Assembly: GCA_012295275.1 (NCBI GenBank)
Contig: CM022671.1
Span: 22,337,822-22,395,321, forward strand
Length of the DNA stretch: 57,500 nucleotides
Reading direction: 5' to 3'
Source of the DNA: Chrysomallon squamiferum
Lineage: Eukaryota > Mollusca > Gastropoda > Neomphalida > Peltospiridae
Below, piece by piece: positions 1 through 11,210 of the stretch (position 1 is the stretch's first letter; each line of letters begins with the position of its first letter). The notes beneath the pieces were generated by a model that ran no database searches, was not told the origin of the DNA, and worked only from the letters and a program-made list of their open reading frames with translations. Position numbers and translations under genes: made by a program.

Positions 1-890
1 AAAAAATAATGAAAGGCTACACACTTCTGCACAGGAGACAATGGTTCAGACTTTTGGGGATCGATCGAACAACGTTTCGCACTTCCGGCAGATGCTGAGT
101 TAAACGACTTCGGAGTTGCAATGGTGACTTTCCCCATAGTTTTTGGCAACAGTAAAATGTTGATGTGGTTGCGTGACTGGAAATTGGATGCTGGATTGAT
201 CAGGCACGGTTCCCACTGGCCGAACAGCGCCGTAATGTGTGTCTTTATCCACTTAGCGCGAGCGCAGTGTCGCGCGACCCAGCTATGCGGGTGCGATCTC
301 GTGCGCAGGCGACACCTATCGGGAATGTTTGTTTTCCACCGACGGCGGATGTTAAAAGCTGTCATTGGATGATGGATACCGTATTATTTCATTATTTTAG
401 TAAGCAAACTCGTCATCACGACGACGACGACCACTATTATCGAGTTCATCAGATCGGTCGTTAAACGCTCCGGTGTGGAGGAAATTTATCACGGACAGTG
501 CTGCGTTAACGGGCAGACGGCCATATTGGCGAGTTTTGTGGGAGGGGTTGGTTGAAGAATTTCGACTCTTCGTTTTTGGTGCGCTCGAAGCCGCAAGAAT
601 AGCGTTTTGATGACGCAAAACAACGTGGAGTTATCATCCTGAAGGGGCCAAGAATGACAAGTTTTCATAGAGAGCGATCTAAGGAAATATCGATTAAACA
701 AAACCGAACACGCGATTTACCAGCGCCGTGGCATGACGAACCAGAACGAACCATTCGATAAATGAAGCTAAATTGTTTGAAATTACATCTTTTAACTAAC
801 CACTGCTATTGTTCCGCATCAGATGGAGAAAATAACTCGCCGTTTCAGCCAATAGTTGTCATGACAATCAATAAAGAAAAACCTAATTTA
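1..890. other. non-coding unique-sequence island at the left edge
   Basis: Ordinary-complexity sequence with many CpG dinucleotides, especially about 235-330, in contrast to the AT-rich simple DNA that follows. No frame shows codon-like structure: the short open frames overlap each other and have no recognisable motif. It may be distal regulatory DNA of the T-box gene or the flank of a gene beyond the window. Only texture supports this. Confidence 0.3.
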
Positions 891-1236
891 AATACGGAGG
901 CATCATTACTAAGTATTGACGTGTGCCGTATATAAAAAAAACACACACACAAAAAAAAACAAGCTCGTTGATACTTCAGTTGTAACGCAAAAGTTAGCAG
1001 ATTCATTAACGACTGTTTGTAAACGTTTTTTTTTATTTGTTGTTGTTTTTGTTTTTTCTTTCGTTTGTTTATTCTGTGTTATAACATTGTTTTAAATAAA
1101 CCGAATAACTGAATATCTAAATAAAATCTTTAATTTTTAATTCAAGCAATATCATTTTTTATCAGATTTGGAAGATGAAGACAAAGAGAAAACGAGTGAC
1201 AGAAAGACTGAGACAGGGAGGGGGAGGGAAGGAGGG

Positions 1237-1267
<31 letters not shown>

Positions 1268-1960
1268 ACACACACACACACAGACACACACAAGAGACAC
1301 AGTACGGATAAACAGAATTGTTTTAGATATAGGAATGATAAAGAAAAAAAAAAGAAACGCAATGAAAAAATCGAAGAAAGGTATACGTATAGAGATAGTT
1401 AGGAAGGGTTATTAAAATATATTTGAATTACAAATTATACTACAGTGACGCATTTGTTTTTTGTTGTTCAGTTTTTGTCACAATTAATAGAATACATTAA
1501 TATCTGAAGTGAATAAAAGCTACTTGAATGTCGTTTAATATATTAAACAATAGCTTTTCATTAAATATACAATTCATCTTACAAAAGATAGAAAGAATCG
1601 GGCTTTTGTTTTTAAATAAGATAAACCAAAAATCAAAACTTGTGAAATGTCATCATAAATTTCTGTTTCAATAAGAATCGATTTATAAGAAAGGATAATT
1701 AAACATTAATGGACATAAACTGCATGCGCCTTTTTCGGTATATATGTTTGGTGAGTTTATGTATTTTGGCTGTTTCTGTATGTTTAACATTATAGATGTA
1801 TATATGTGTGTAATATGTTTACAATATATATATATATATATATGCATGAAATATGTAAATTCATGAAAAGTCTTTAAATAATGTTTATGCACATATCTAT
1901 GTATATAAATCTTTCATAAGAGAATTTCATAGTAATATATTACGTATCACGAATGGAAAA
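891..1960. other. AT-rich spacer with a GA/CA compound microsatellite
   Basis: Poly-A and poly-T rich DNA. It contains a (GA)n run at about 1238-1263 that passes directly into a (CA)n run to about 1282, a nested palindrome at 1515-1558, and a short (TA)n run near 1826-1842. I see no gene. Confidence 0.7.
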
Positions 1961-2345
1961 TTTCCGTGTCTAATATCCACTAACATCAGTTGTAATTAAA
2001 ACACAATTATTCCTCAACTCTTTCTGTCGCACATTCATGTCTGGCGACTTTAAATCAAGCCCGTATTCCTCTTTACGTCTCGGCTTTTTCCGTAAAAGAT
2101 TTCTTTTTTTAAATTTTTTTTAGTTTTTTTTTAAAAAAAACGATAATGGCCGAAGTATCGTGGCATTCGTGACGGTCCGTGAAAGATGGCGTCATAATCT
2201 GTGTGATTTACGTCGGCGAGCCGGTAGTTTAAGATTGAATTTCAATTAGCGATTGTTTTTAATGTGCAGCAGGTAACGGCTTACCTTTAATTACTCCATC
2301 ACGCCGACGACGACGACAAAACGGGTAGCTTCTCTGTTGAAGAGA
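1961..2345. promoter_or_regulatory. candidate regulatory island
   Basis: Mixed-complexity DNA between simple-sequence spacers. It contains several homeodomain-type cores (TAATTA or AATTA, e.g. near 1992, 2243 and 2288) and a CpG-containing stretch at 2150-2225. Function is inferred only from texture and position about 24 kb upstream of the T-box gene. Confidence 0.25.
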
Positions 2346-2750
2346 TTAAAAGAAAGAAAGAAAGAAGTAAAAAAACAACAACAAAAAAACCCGTTTTTTT
2401 TTTTGGTGTCGTAATTTAACTTTCGTCTTTTGTAGACGAACTTGAACAAGATTCTCGTCGTCACGATTAAAAACTGAGTTCCAATTTCTTCCGAGCCTGC
2501 ATGACCAAAATGTCAGACTTGTTATTCTTTATTATCTTCTTTTATCTCTGCCAGTGCGTCTACATGTATGTTTAATACACAGATATATGTACGCATGTAT
2601 CTTTTTATCTATGTTTACACACAGACATAGGGAAAATCTATATATGTCTGTTAAATTATTATTAATTTTATGAGGTGTTTTTTTTTTTTTTTGTGTGTGT
2701 GTATGATACCGTATAATTATATTCATGTATATAATTTGTATTTATCATAC

Positions 2751-2756
2751 TCTCTC

Positions 2757-2847
<91 letters not shown>

Positions 2848-2850
2848 CGC
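2751..2850. repeat. (TC)n microsatellite
   Basis: About 95 bp of near-perfect TC dinucleotides, with a few TG interruptions at the left end, running into GCTC and CACA. The flanking sequence 2346-2750 and 2851-2969 is AT-rich with no gene. Long homopurine/homopyrimidine tracts like this can form triplex DNA. Confidence 0.95.
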
Positions 2851-2969
2851 TCACACATCCACACACACACAAAAACACAGAGAACAAACACAACACATAC
2901 ACTTATCAAAAACAACAACAAAAAATAATAGAAATAAAACAAGAAGAAAAGCAAAACGATACATAACGT

Positions 2970-3285
2970 TATTATCTCAAACGATTTGAGACGTGACAAT
3001 ACTGTTTCTGACTTCCCAAGCAAAAGAGGAAGTGATATAACACCGAGCGTGCCGTGTCGCAGTATGGTGGTCTGATCAGCCCAGTGCAAACGATAACTTG
3101 GCGACATTTTGGTGCCACGGAGGAATGCCGGGAACAAATGTTACGTCTTAAATTCAAGCAATGTGTTTGGCGCAGCAGTCGATACATAAACCAGTGCAGT
3201 TCTGAGATGTTACATGAATCGCTGTAAGCATTGACAGTGCACGGGTTACCCAATGAAATTCTGGCATCGATAATGTTACTTCTTT
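2970..3285. promoter_or_regulatory. candidate regulatory island
   Basis: About 300 bp of unique, GC-balanced sequence between two microsatellites, with no codon-like frame. It is a candidate non-coding element by texture only. Confidence 0.22.
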
Positions 3286-3319
3286 TTCTCTCTCTCTCTC
3301 TCTCGCCGTGTCACTGCTT

Positions 3320-3352
<33 letters not shown>

Positions 3353-3620
3353 TTAATAATTATTGTTATTATTATTATTAGTAGTAGTATTAGTATTAGT
3401 ATTAGTTTTAGTAGTAGTAATAGAAGTAGTAATAGTAGTAGTAGTATTGTTGTTGTTGTTGTTGCTGCTGCTTCTTCTGCTGTTAAAATAATTAGCCCGT
3501 TTTGTTACACATAAACACACAAATATACTTCTATGTACGTACACACACATACAGACACGCATGCACATACACATACATATAGATACACATACATACATAC
3601 ACATATATTTATATACATAC
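3286..3620. repeat. compound microsatellite (TC, CAT, TTA/GTA, GTT, CATA)
   Basis: Successive simple arrays: TC (about 3290-3304), CAT (about 3322-3352), TTA/GTA (about 3358-3447), GTT (3448-3466) and degenerate CATA/CACA (3530-3620). Open frames through here on both strands encode only homopolymers. Confidence 0.92.
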
Positions 3621-4025
3621 ATATTCTTGCGTGCGTGCGAGTATATACAGGTGTATATAGTTTAATACATCTTCAAACGTGATGTGTTGCTACTGTTTGA
3701 TAAAATTCAAACATAAATTTAAACTTCTATTAATCAATAAACTATTACTAGCTGCATATCAAACACTACTGGGGTGGATAAACATCTTCATTTAACTGTA
3801 TGATAGAGGAAGTCAAATACAGGAGGAAAAAGACACAACATGCATCATTCCTACACGTTTCGCAGAAGACGATGATCTGGCTTAAGCATGTGCTAATTTA
3901 TTACGTTTGTAAAATATAACCTTGTAATAACCGAACAAAAAAAAAATGTTAAAAAATGTTAAAAAAAAAAAAAAAAAAAAAATAAAAAAATAAAAAATAA
4001 AAGGGTGTGTAATACAGACAGTTTA
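3621..4025. other. AT-rich spacer
   Basis: Low-GC DNA ending in a poly-A stretch near 3959-4002. No gene, RNA gene or recognisable element is seen. Confidence 0.6.
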
Positions 4026-4345
4026 TTATAACATATCCTCGATAAACAGGTTTCCGTGTTGCCCTTAATATCGTGTTAGGTCATGTGCCAGGAGCGCTTC
4101 TCTTTACACGACACGTTGCGATCCCAGTCGGAGATAAACCGTGGCGTCGCCGACGTACCCGAGGCTGGAAATTGGGTGTCAAAACCTGGGTGGCATTTGT
4201 TTCAAATAGTAGACTCGTAATTGAAATCTGAAAGATCTAGGCGATGACGACTGATACGGGTAGCCCTGGAACCGGTGTAAATTACTCGATCACTTGTCGC
4301 TCTGTTATCAAATTATCGGTGTGAACGCTGGTGGGTTGATGCCTG
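4026..4345. promoter_or_regulatory. candidate regulatory island with T-box-like half-sites
   Basis: Unique sequence holding three GGTGT cores on the + strand: GGTGTCAAAA near 4175, GGTGTAAA near 4273 and GGTGTGAA at 4318-4325. The last closely matches the T-box half-site AGGTGTGA. The site is common enough by chance that autoregulation by the neighbouring T-box gene is only a hypothesis. Confidence 0.28.
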
Positions 4346-4717
4346 CAACAGAATGACACAGGTGTTTTTTTTTCAGCTTGTTATTTTTTTTATTATATAT
4401 ATATATATATATATTTTTTTTTTTATTGAGAGGTGGAGAGTTCTAATACGTAATAATGGTGGTGTTAAAAGAAAGGAAAACAATTGTGACACTTTTGCTT
4501 TAGAATTTTTACTCTTTATTTATTTGTTGTTGTTGTTTTTTTTTGTGGGTTTTTTGGCAAGCAAGATTAGAGGTGGATTGTTACTAATGGAAAGACAATA
4601 TTGTTAATGTTATGTAAATATCAGTGTATTTGTACGTAAAAGAAAACATACAGGAATGGGTTGTAAGTAAAAGGTTTTTGTTTGCATCATTACGTAAAAG
4701 TGTTGTATTTATGTGTA
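4346..4717. other. AT-rich spacer
   Basis: Contains a (TA)n run near 4395-4414 and poly-T stretches. No coding evidence. Confidence 0.6.
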
Positions 4718-5046
4718 TATGCATGCGTGTGTATGTGTTTATGTGTGTGTGTGTGTGTGTCTGTATGTATGTATGTATGTATGTGGGTGTGTGGGTGTGT
4801 GTGTGTATGTATGTATATATGTATGTACTTATGTATGAATGAACCAATGAATGTTTGTATGCATATATGTGTGTATGTATTTATGTGTAAATGGATGTAT
4901 GTATGTGTAAAAGTATTTATGTATGTATGTTTGTGTATATGTATGTATGTATATATGTATATATATGTATGTATGTATGCATGTATTTATGTATGTATGT
5001 GTATATGCATGTACTTATGTATCTATGTATGTATCTATGTAGGTGT
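4718..5046. repeat. (TATG)n / (TG)n array, about 330 bp
   Basis: Imperfect TATG tetranucleotides with TG-rich segments and scattered substitutions. Frames on both strands read as repetitive Met-Tyr-Val-Cys or Thr-Tyr-Ile-His and are not genes. Confidence 0.93.
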
Positions 5047-5580
5047 GTATCTGGACGTTAATCTAGACTAATTATATATATATCGACAGGTATCTTTGAA
5101 ACGACATATCTTTGTGTGGGTGGGTGTAAGGTTATGAATACTGCTTTATTCTACTGATACGATTATATCGTAATAATTAAATATAGCAAAGGAAGATAAA
5201 AATCACAAAACAATGGAAGTGTCTGTTATAAGAGATAAAAAAAAAAAACTTGTACTTTATGTTGTTCACACTGCATATCGTTAATTCTGTTTATGTCTTA
5301 ATCAGTGCAAGATATTGTCTTATCTACTGTCAATAAACTTGTTAACTTAAACTCACAGTAACTTGTTTGTAGACCACGCATTATCGGTGTCCCAGGTTAA
5401 ACTAATATCATAGGAGCCAAAATTATTTATTCCCTGAGACGTAATAAAAAAAAAAAAAAAAAAAAAAAAATAATAATAATATTAAAAGTAAAATTAAAAA
5501 ATCCAAAGAAGAAAGAAGTGAAAAAAAAAAAAAAAAAAAAAAACAACAAAAAACCTTAGACATGGTTCATACTTTTTTTC
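5047..5580. other. AT-rich spacer with poly-A tracts
   Basis: Low-complexity DNA with A-runs at about 5445-5470 and 5521-5543. I see no gene. Confidence 0.6.
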
Positions 5581-5945
5581 GCACATCGTCAGCCTTAGCA
5601 CAATATCGCAACATGCGCGCACGAGGGTGATCCGTGTGATGTCATTTCCGTCTCATTAGTTCTACACCCTATTCCACGTGCTCAGCACCTCTCGCGCGAG
5701 ATCTTATCGCGTGCGCGAGAATTGCGCCACGCCGGGCCCGTCAGTTCGGATAACGTGTAACAAGTCGCGTGAAGACTCTTTGCTGCCTTTAACGATAGGA
5801 GAGGGCACCCGAGGGCAGATGTGTAGCTCTGCGGCTCGTTACGCTAATCAGTCGTGATTGGACGAAGTTTCTTGGCGTCTTTTCTCACAATTATAAATCA
5901 GATTGATATATTTTTGTACGTCTGTCGAATTAACGGCTCGGCTGG
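5581..5945. promoter_or_regulatory. CpG-rich candidate regulatory island
   Basis: The most CpG-dense block upstream of the gene: 5605-5770 contains repeated GCGC, CGCG and CGAG words, including an imperfect inverted pair of CGCGAGA-type words around 5690-5720. It has no codon-like frame and no clear core promoter. It could be an enhancer, insulator or alternative promoter; the sequence does not decide. Confidence 0.3.
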
Positions 5946-6078
5946 CGAGCTCGCTTCGTATTTTTTTTTTTTTTTTTTTTTTTCTTGAGTTGAGGTCTGA
6001 ATACCGCGAAGACAACGCACGGTAGCGAAACAGTGCAAGACAAAAACAAAACAAAACAACAACAAACGAAATAAAGTA

Positions 6079-6144
<66 letters not shown>
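6079..6144. repeat. (ATCT)n microsatellite
   Basis: A perfect tetranucleotide array of about 16 units. Neighbouring DNA 5946-6078 and 6145-7460 is AT-rich with smaller arrays ((ATTT)n near 6260-6295, TG-rich near 6640-6680 and 6735-6775, (TA)n near 6690-6711, (AAAT)-like at 7160-7370). No gene is seen there. Confidence 0.95.
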
Positions 6145-6258
6145 TTGTGTATATTTATTTTTTTTTATTTTTTTTTTTTTTCAAAAGTTAAAAAGCACAG
6201 TGGTTTGGTCTGAAGTTATCAAGTTGTAACGTTCTTGTTAATTTGATTTCGTTTTCTT

Positions 6259-6293
<35 letters not shown>

Positions 6294-7463
6294 TTCTCCT
6301 TGAAATTATTTTAAGTTTTTATTTTAATCTTTCTTTCTTCAAATAACCGATATATTCTTTTTGTCTGGGATGTAGTTAAACAATTCATTCGTCCATTTCT
6401 TTTATTATTTTTTGTTTTGTTTACTGTAGTCGTTCAATTGTGCATGATTTTTTTTTTTCCAGTTTAGTATATCATAAAATATCTTACGTTCACCTCGTTT
6501 GTAATAATTCTTGCTACAGCCAAAACACTCGTAACCTTTCAGTCGTAAATACTTGAGAATTGATAGCTTGTTAGAACAATTAAAATAATTGTTTCATCCT
6601 TGATTCAACCTTAATTTATTTTATAATTTTCATAGAAAATGTGTGTGTGTGTGTGCATATATGTGTGTTTGTTTATGTGTGCGCATATACATATATATAT
6701 ATATATATATAATTATTGTTGTATTTATCTGCTTATGTGTGTGTATGTGTGTGTGTATGTGTGTCATGTGTGTTTATGTGAATATAGTATATACAGGTGT
6801 GTATAAGTGTAGGAATATCTGAAAGAAAACACGGTCTTTTAGAATTAATTATTCTTATCAGTGAGAATATGTTTACCTCTTCACGGTGACATTTTAACAT
6901 GCAGTGATGCTATTTTTTTGGGTGTTTGGCATCTCATCTCGGTGAGTTAATTTTCTCTGTTACCAAAGTATATCCGAAGCTTTAAACTTCAGTTTCTGGT
7001 CATGTTTGCTTGTTACTGTTACGATTTATTTTATTCCTAGAATGTAAGTAAAGATAATTTTACTGAGCAGGGTTTCTGATATGAAATTGAGTGGGACGTA
7101 CGGTTTGCGTCTAAAATATGCTTTGTGTGTGCATATGTACACAAACTGGAAACAATTTACAAAAAATAAAAAATAAAAAATAAATAAATAAATAAATCTC
7201 ACACATACACAAAAGAAAAATAGAAATATATATATAAGACATTAAAAAATAATAATAATAAATAAATAATAACAATAATAAAAAATAAATAATAAAAAAT
7301 AAAAAAAAATAAAAATAAATAAATAAATAAAAATGTAAACAAACAGACAAAAAATAAATAAATAAATAAAAAGCAAAAAACAACAATAACTTTTGTATTA
7401 TTTATAAAACTGTGTTCCGAAATGAATCTGGAATTTTAACACTAAACAAAAATTCTGATAGAT

Positions 7464-7498
7464 CAGCGCTTCTTAAACTATTTCAGTGTCGTGCACCC
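7464..7498 (+). mobile_element. hAT-like transposon terminus (one-ended remnant)
   Basis: The segment opens with CAGCGCTTCTTAAACT and ends with GTGCACCC about 35 bases in. This matches the general pattern of terminal inverted repeats of many animal hAT elements and their non-autonomous derivatives (CAG-G-TTCT-AAACT, a spacer, then a G/C-rich GCACCC word). No partner inverted copy was found nearby, so it would be a single end of a decayed element. Chance resemblance is possible. Confidence 0.4.
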
Positions 7499-7709
7499 AA
7501 TTCAATTTCTGTATATTTCTGGTGTTTCATTTAGCTAATTCCCTTAATTCATTTACCAATGAGTGGATTGCGTAAAGAATCACTGCGACAGAATGAGTAT
7601 CTGTTATTAAACAAAAACATTTTATCAATGGGCGCCATCGATATAAACAATTATGTTTCTGAACGTCGATTTATAACAAATGTGATATTATACCTAACGT
7701 ATAATAAAA

Positions 7710-7972
7710 TTAATAATAATAATAAAATCAAGGTTGACGACGACGACAACAACGACAGCAACAACAACAACAACAACAACAACAATAATAATAACAACAA
7801 GGATGACTACGACAACAACAACAACAATAGCAACAACAACATAATAATAATAACAATAAAATCAAGGTTGACGACAACAACAACGACAGCAACAACAACA
7901 ACAACAACAACAATAACAATAATAAAAACAATAATAATAATAATAATGGTAATGATGATGATGATGATGATG
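7710..7972. repeat. compound trinucleotide array (AAT, AAC, GAC, GAT) with an internal duplication
   Basis: Arrays of AAT, AAC, GAC and GAT. The unit carrying the words ATCAAGGTTGACGAC and ACGACAGCAACAAC occurs twice about 130 bp apart (about 7727 and 7860), so a segment of that size was tandemly duplicated. The Asn/Asp/Thr-rich frame over it is repeat translation. Confidence 0.9.
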
Positions 7973-7989
7973 ATGGTAACAAAAAAAAC

Positions 7990-8335
7990 ATAAAAGAAAA
8001 AGGTGTGACATTTGGCGCACAACGGGCGACAACCATTGGTCGGGTAAAGCGTCTCTGATGTTCTTCGTCATGTCGACTAATTGCTGTTACTTATCACGTT
8101 CAGCGGGCGCTGTATCCTGACAAAAGTCTCCCGGTGTCAACACAATATTACACAGCTTCAAAGCAACCCCGGGTTCAGCAGGCGTGTGTTATTAAGCTGC
8201 AAAAAGTCTCCAGCCGATGCTATCTGGCTCGCTAATGATAATTTCATGGATTACATGGAGCCTGGTGTCCCGTAGATAAAAGCTGGAAACAAGGGCAATG
8301 TGTGAAGAGCGAGATAAGAGGAGATAACCGGGTTA
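7990..8335. promoter_or_regulatory. candidate regulatory island
   Basis: Unique GC-balanced DNA with no codon-like frame, ending before a poly-A run at about 8351-8373. Confidence 0.22.
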
Positions 8336-8397
8336 TAATTATGATCTATTTAAAAAAAAAAAAAAAAAAAAAATGGACTGTATCAAGACAAAGTGAT

Positions 8398-8401
<4 letters not shown>

Positions 8402-8439
<38 letters not shown>
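8402..8439. repeat. (GA)n microsatellite
   Basis: Near-perfect GA array, 38 bp. Confidence 0.95.
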
Positions 8440-8442
<3 letters not shown>

Positions 8443-8661
8443 CATGATGTTGTCGCATGATGTCAGATAATTGAGACCATGGCAGCCGTACTTAGACATA
8501 GGCGTATTTGAAAAAGTATTAGCATAAAGGTGTATGTTGAGGTTTTCGTTAAATAGATATTACTTGAATTAAATTATATTTGTCTCGGTAAAACATTTGG
8601 TTGAACTCGTACGAATAAGAGGTGGTAGGCCTGCTCGGATATTTTTCTGAAGATTGTGCTT

Positions 8662-8693
8662 TATAATAATAATAATAATAATAATAATAATTA

Positions 8694-8767
<74 letters not shown>
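8662..8767. repeat. (AAT)n microsatellite
   Basis: About 105 bp of AAT with a single TTA interruption near 8690. Confidence 0.95.
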
Positions 8768-8768
<1 letters not shown>

Positions 8769-8861
8769 TGAGAAATATCTTTTGTTTATTTTTGGTTGCT
8801 TCGATGTACTTAAAAAGAATTAAAAAAAGCAAAAAAAAGAATTTCTCGTTATCGTTAAAAA

Positions 8862-8915
8862 TCAGCGAGAATCGAACTCGTTACCTACAACACGGCAACG
8901 GTGCACGACACAATG
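8862..8915 (-). mobile_element. tRNA-like (SINE-type) fragment
   Basis: On the - strand, GAGTTCGATTCTC matches the RNA polymerase III B box (GWTCRANNC) and forms a four-base-pair T-arm-like stem CGAG/CTCG around TTCGATT. About 35 bases of D-arm/anticodon-like sequence (GTGCACCGTTGCCGTG) precede it. A full cloverleaf with an acceptor stem is not evident, so a SINE or tRNA-pseudogene remnant is likelier than a functional tRNA. Confidence 0.35.
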
Positions 8916-8919
8916 AATG

Positions 8920-9290
8920 TTAAATTCGGAGAACCAGGTTAACACTCTCTGAACGTCTCTTCAAACTAACAAACTTATCAATCTATGCTTATTAATCTGT
9001 TATAAATACGTTCCCTTCCTGACGGCTCGTAATCGAGTGTTAGCAGACGTGGAGAGTGTCAATAACGGGGAAAAAGTGTACACACAGACAGACAGACTGA
9101 CAGACAGGAAAACGCGCCCGCCATCTACTTTTACTTACGGCGAGTCAATAAATCAGAAAACGTATGATTTTATACGCTGTGTTAATCCACGCTAATCCGT
9201 GTTGCCGACGTCGCAATCCCGATGGTGCCAGCAACACGCAGCCCAGGGCTGGCAAGTCGCAAAATTGTCGTTAATCGTATTTAATGACTG
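8920..9290. promoter_or_regulatory. candidate regulatory island
   Basis: Unique sequence including CCATCTACTTTTACTTACGG and TAATCCAC/TAATCCGT words (Otx/Pitx-type TAATCC cores near 9185-9200). There is no codon-like frame. Confidence 0.27.
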
Positions 9291-9409
9291 ACATTATATG
9301 AAAATATACACATATAAATGTATGTATCTCTCTAAATGACTGTGTGTACGTTTTGGTGGTGAATATGTGTGTATGCGTTTTATTATCACAACGAAACAAC
9401 GTTTACTGC

Positions 9410-9870
9410 TAGTGTTATTGTTACTGTTACTGTTACTGTTACTGTTACTGTTACTGTTACTGCTACTGCTACTGCTACTGTTCTGTTAATGTTCTACTAC
9501 TGCTACTACTGCTACTAGTGCTACTACTGCTACTACCTCTACTACTACTACTACTACTACTACTATTACTACTGTTACTGTTATTATTACTACTGCTGCT
9601 ACTGCTACTACTACTACTGCTACCACTACTATATTACTACTACTGCTACAACTACTGCTACAACTACTACAGCTTTTTTATTGCTACTACTACTGCTAAC
9701 GTTTTACTTTTTTTCCAAATCTACTATCTCTCTCTCTCTCTCTCTCTCTCTCTTTAAACGTTTTCTCTCTCTCTCTCTTTCTTTGACATTTGTTCTCTCT
9801 CTCTCTCTCTTTCTCTGTCTCTCTCTCTGTATTCGTATGTATATGTATCTCTCTCTCTCTCTGCATCCGC
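9410..9870. repeat. trinucleotide/hexanucleotide (TTACTG, CTA) array followed by (TC)n
   Basis: Starts with TTACTG units (about 9417-9460), continues as variable CTA/CTG triplets to about 9700, then TC arrays (9726-9752 and further blocks to about 9862). The poly-Leu and Leu-Ser frames here are artefacts. Confidence 0.93.
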
Positions 9871-9990
9871 GTTTAATTTTTCTACATCGAAAATATGTTC
9901 CTTAATTATTAGCGAAAGCAATAACGACCATAACCAGCTTACAAATAGATTATTTACTCATTCATTCATTGAAATATATTATTATTATTA

Positions 9991-10021
<31 letters not shown>

Positions 10022-10120
10022 CTAACATTTATTTATTTCAAATAATTAATTATTATTATTCGTATAATTAAAATTATTAACATTTATTTATTTATTTCAA
10101 ATATTTGGTATAATTAAAAA
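9871..10120. repeat. AT-rich spacer with (ATT)n
   Basis: Contains ATT arrays at about 9977-10022 and ATTT runs. No gene. Confidence 0.8.
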
Positions 10121-10700
10121 CGTGGTCGAACAGACAAATTTAATCTATTTCCACTTTGAACTGATTTATCGCAAGTGACAAGTTCTAATCACCTGTCCGA
10201 GGTGTTGTTTCGGGTTACCTGACAATCACGCGGTGGGAGTATTTACCTACATTACTTACGGATCGCTTCTGCGGCTCGACGTTGGAAAATAATCGCCCGA
10301 TTACACACGTTATCGGACGCGTAGCTACTTGCAAATTGTCGCGATTACGGAACAAAAAAACCATTGACACATGTTGAAACAGTGATTATGGACAACTGCT
10401 TGTCAATTTCTGTTTTTTCACAAAGTACAGTTAGTCAGTGACAAAAGCGTTAATGGCGAGAAGATTTTCTTTATTGCGTTCTTTTGTCTTTTTTTTTCTT
10501 TCTTTGTTTTTTTTTTTCTCTCTCTTTTTCAACAAAGGGATAGAGACCGTTCTTTACATTGTTCGGTTTGTTTTCCTAGCGGGACGATTAATGAAGATGT
10601 CGTTTGTGTGACGTCATGACAACAGGTGGGCGTGGTTGAAACCAGCGAAAGGGGAGAGGTAACCTACAATTTTAACTCCTCTTTTGGACTCTAGGGTGAT
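10121..10700. promoter_or_regulatory. candidate regulatory island
   Basis: 10130-10350 is well-mixed unique sequence with an E-box CACCTG near 10190, several GATTA or TAATC cores and a CGATTACACACG stretch. A second unique block follows at 10555-10690 with a CRE-like TGACGTCA near 10609. It is a candidate enhancer by texture. Confidence 0.3.
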
Positions 10701-10779
10701 TTGCTCATTTCACGGACGAACGAAAACGTGTGAAAACTTGAACATTTTAAACAAAGATGAACTGATTTTATGTATCTGT

Positions 10780-10843
10780 GTATGTATGTATGTATGTATG
10801 TATGTATGTATGTATGTATGTATGTATGTATGTATGTATGTAT
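10780..10843. repeat. (TATG)n microsatellite
   Basis: Perfect array of about 16 TATG units. The following 10844-11210 is AT-rich, with a CATA-rich part and a poly-A run near 11171-11187, and holds no gene. Confidence 0.95.
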
Positions 10844-11210
10844 CTAACTATCTGTCTATCTATATATTAAATTCTGAAACCTTTATTCTATTACAATTTA
10901 TGCTGTTTTAAGATGAATATTTAGAATACATTAGAATAAAAATAAACTTATCTACAACGATTTCAAATCGTTCATACAACACACAACACACGCATGCGCG
11001 CGCATAAGCATATACATTTGAATATATGCAGAAATACATATCATATACATACAAACACATCCATCAAAATACACATTTTACATATGCACAAAAATAAAAT
11101 AAAATTATATGAAACAGCAGGCAAAACTATGGAAATTACAAAAATGGAGTTAAGCAACATACTTTCTTTAAAAAAAAAAAAAAAAAATGATTGCCTAACT
11201 AGAACCGCAA

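Noticed and set aside
3300-3620. CRISPR-like regular repeats
   Set aside because: The repeats are contiguous eukaryotic microsatellites with no spacers.
4584-5071. Met/Tyr/Val/Cys-rich and Thr/Tyr/His-rich frames
   Set aside because: They are translations of TATG/CATA arrays; likewise at 11802-12218, 41575-41886 and 56482-56750.
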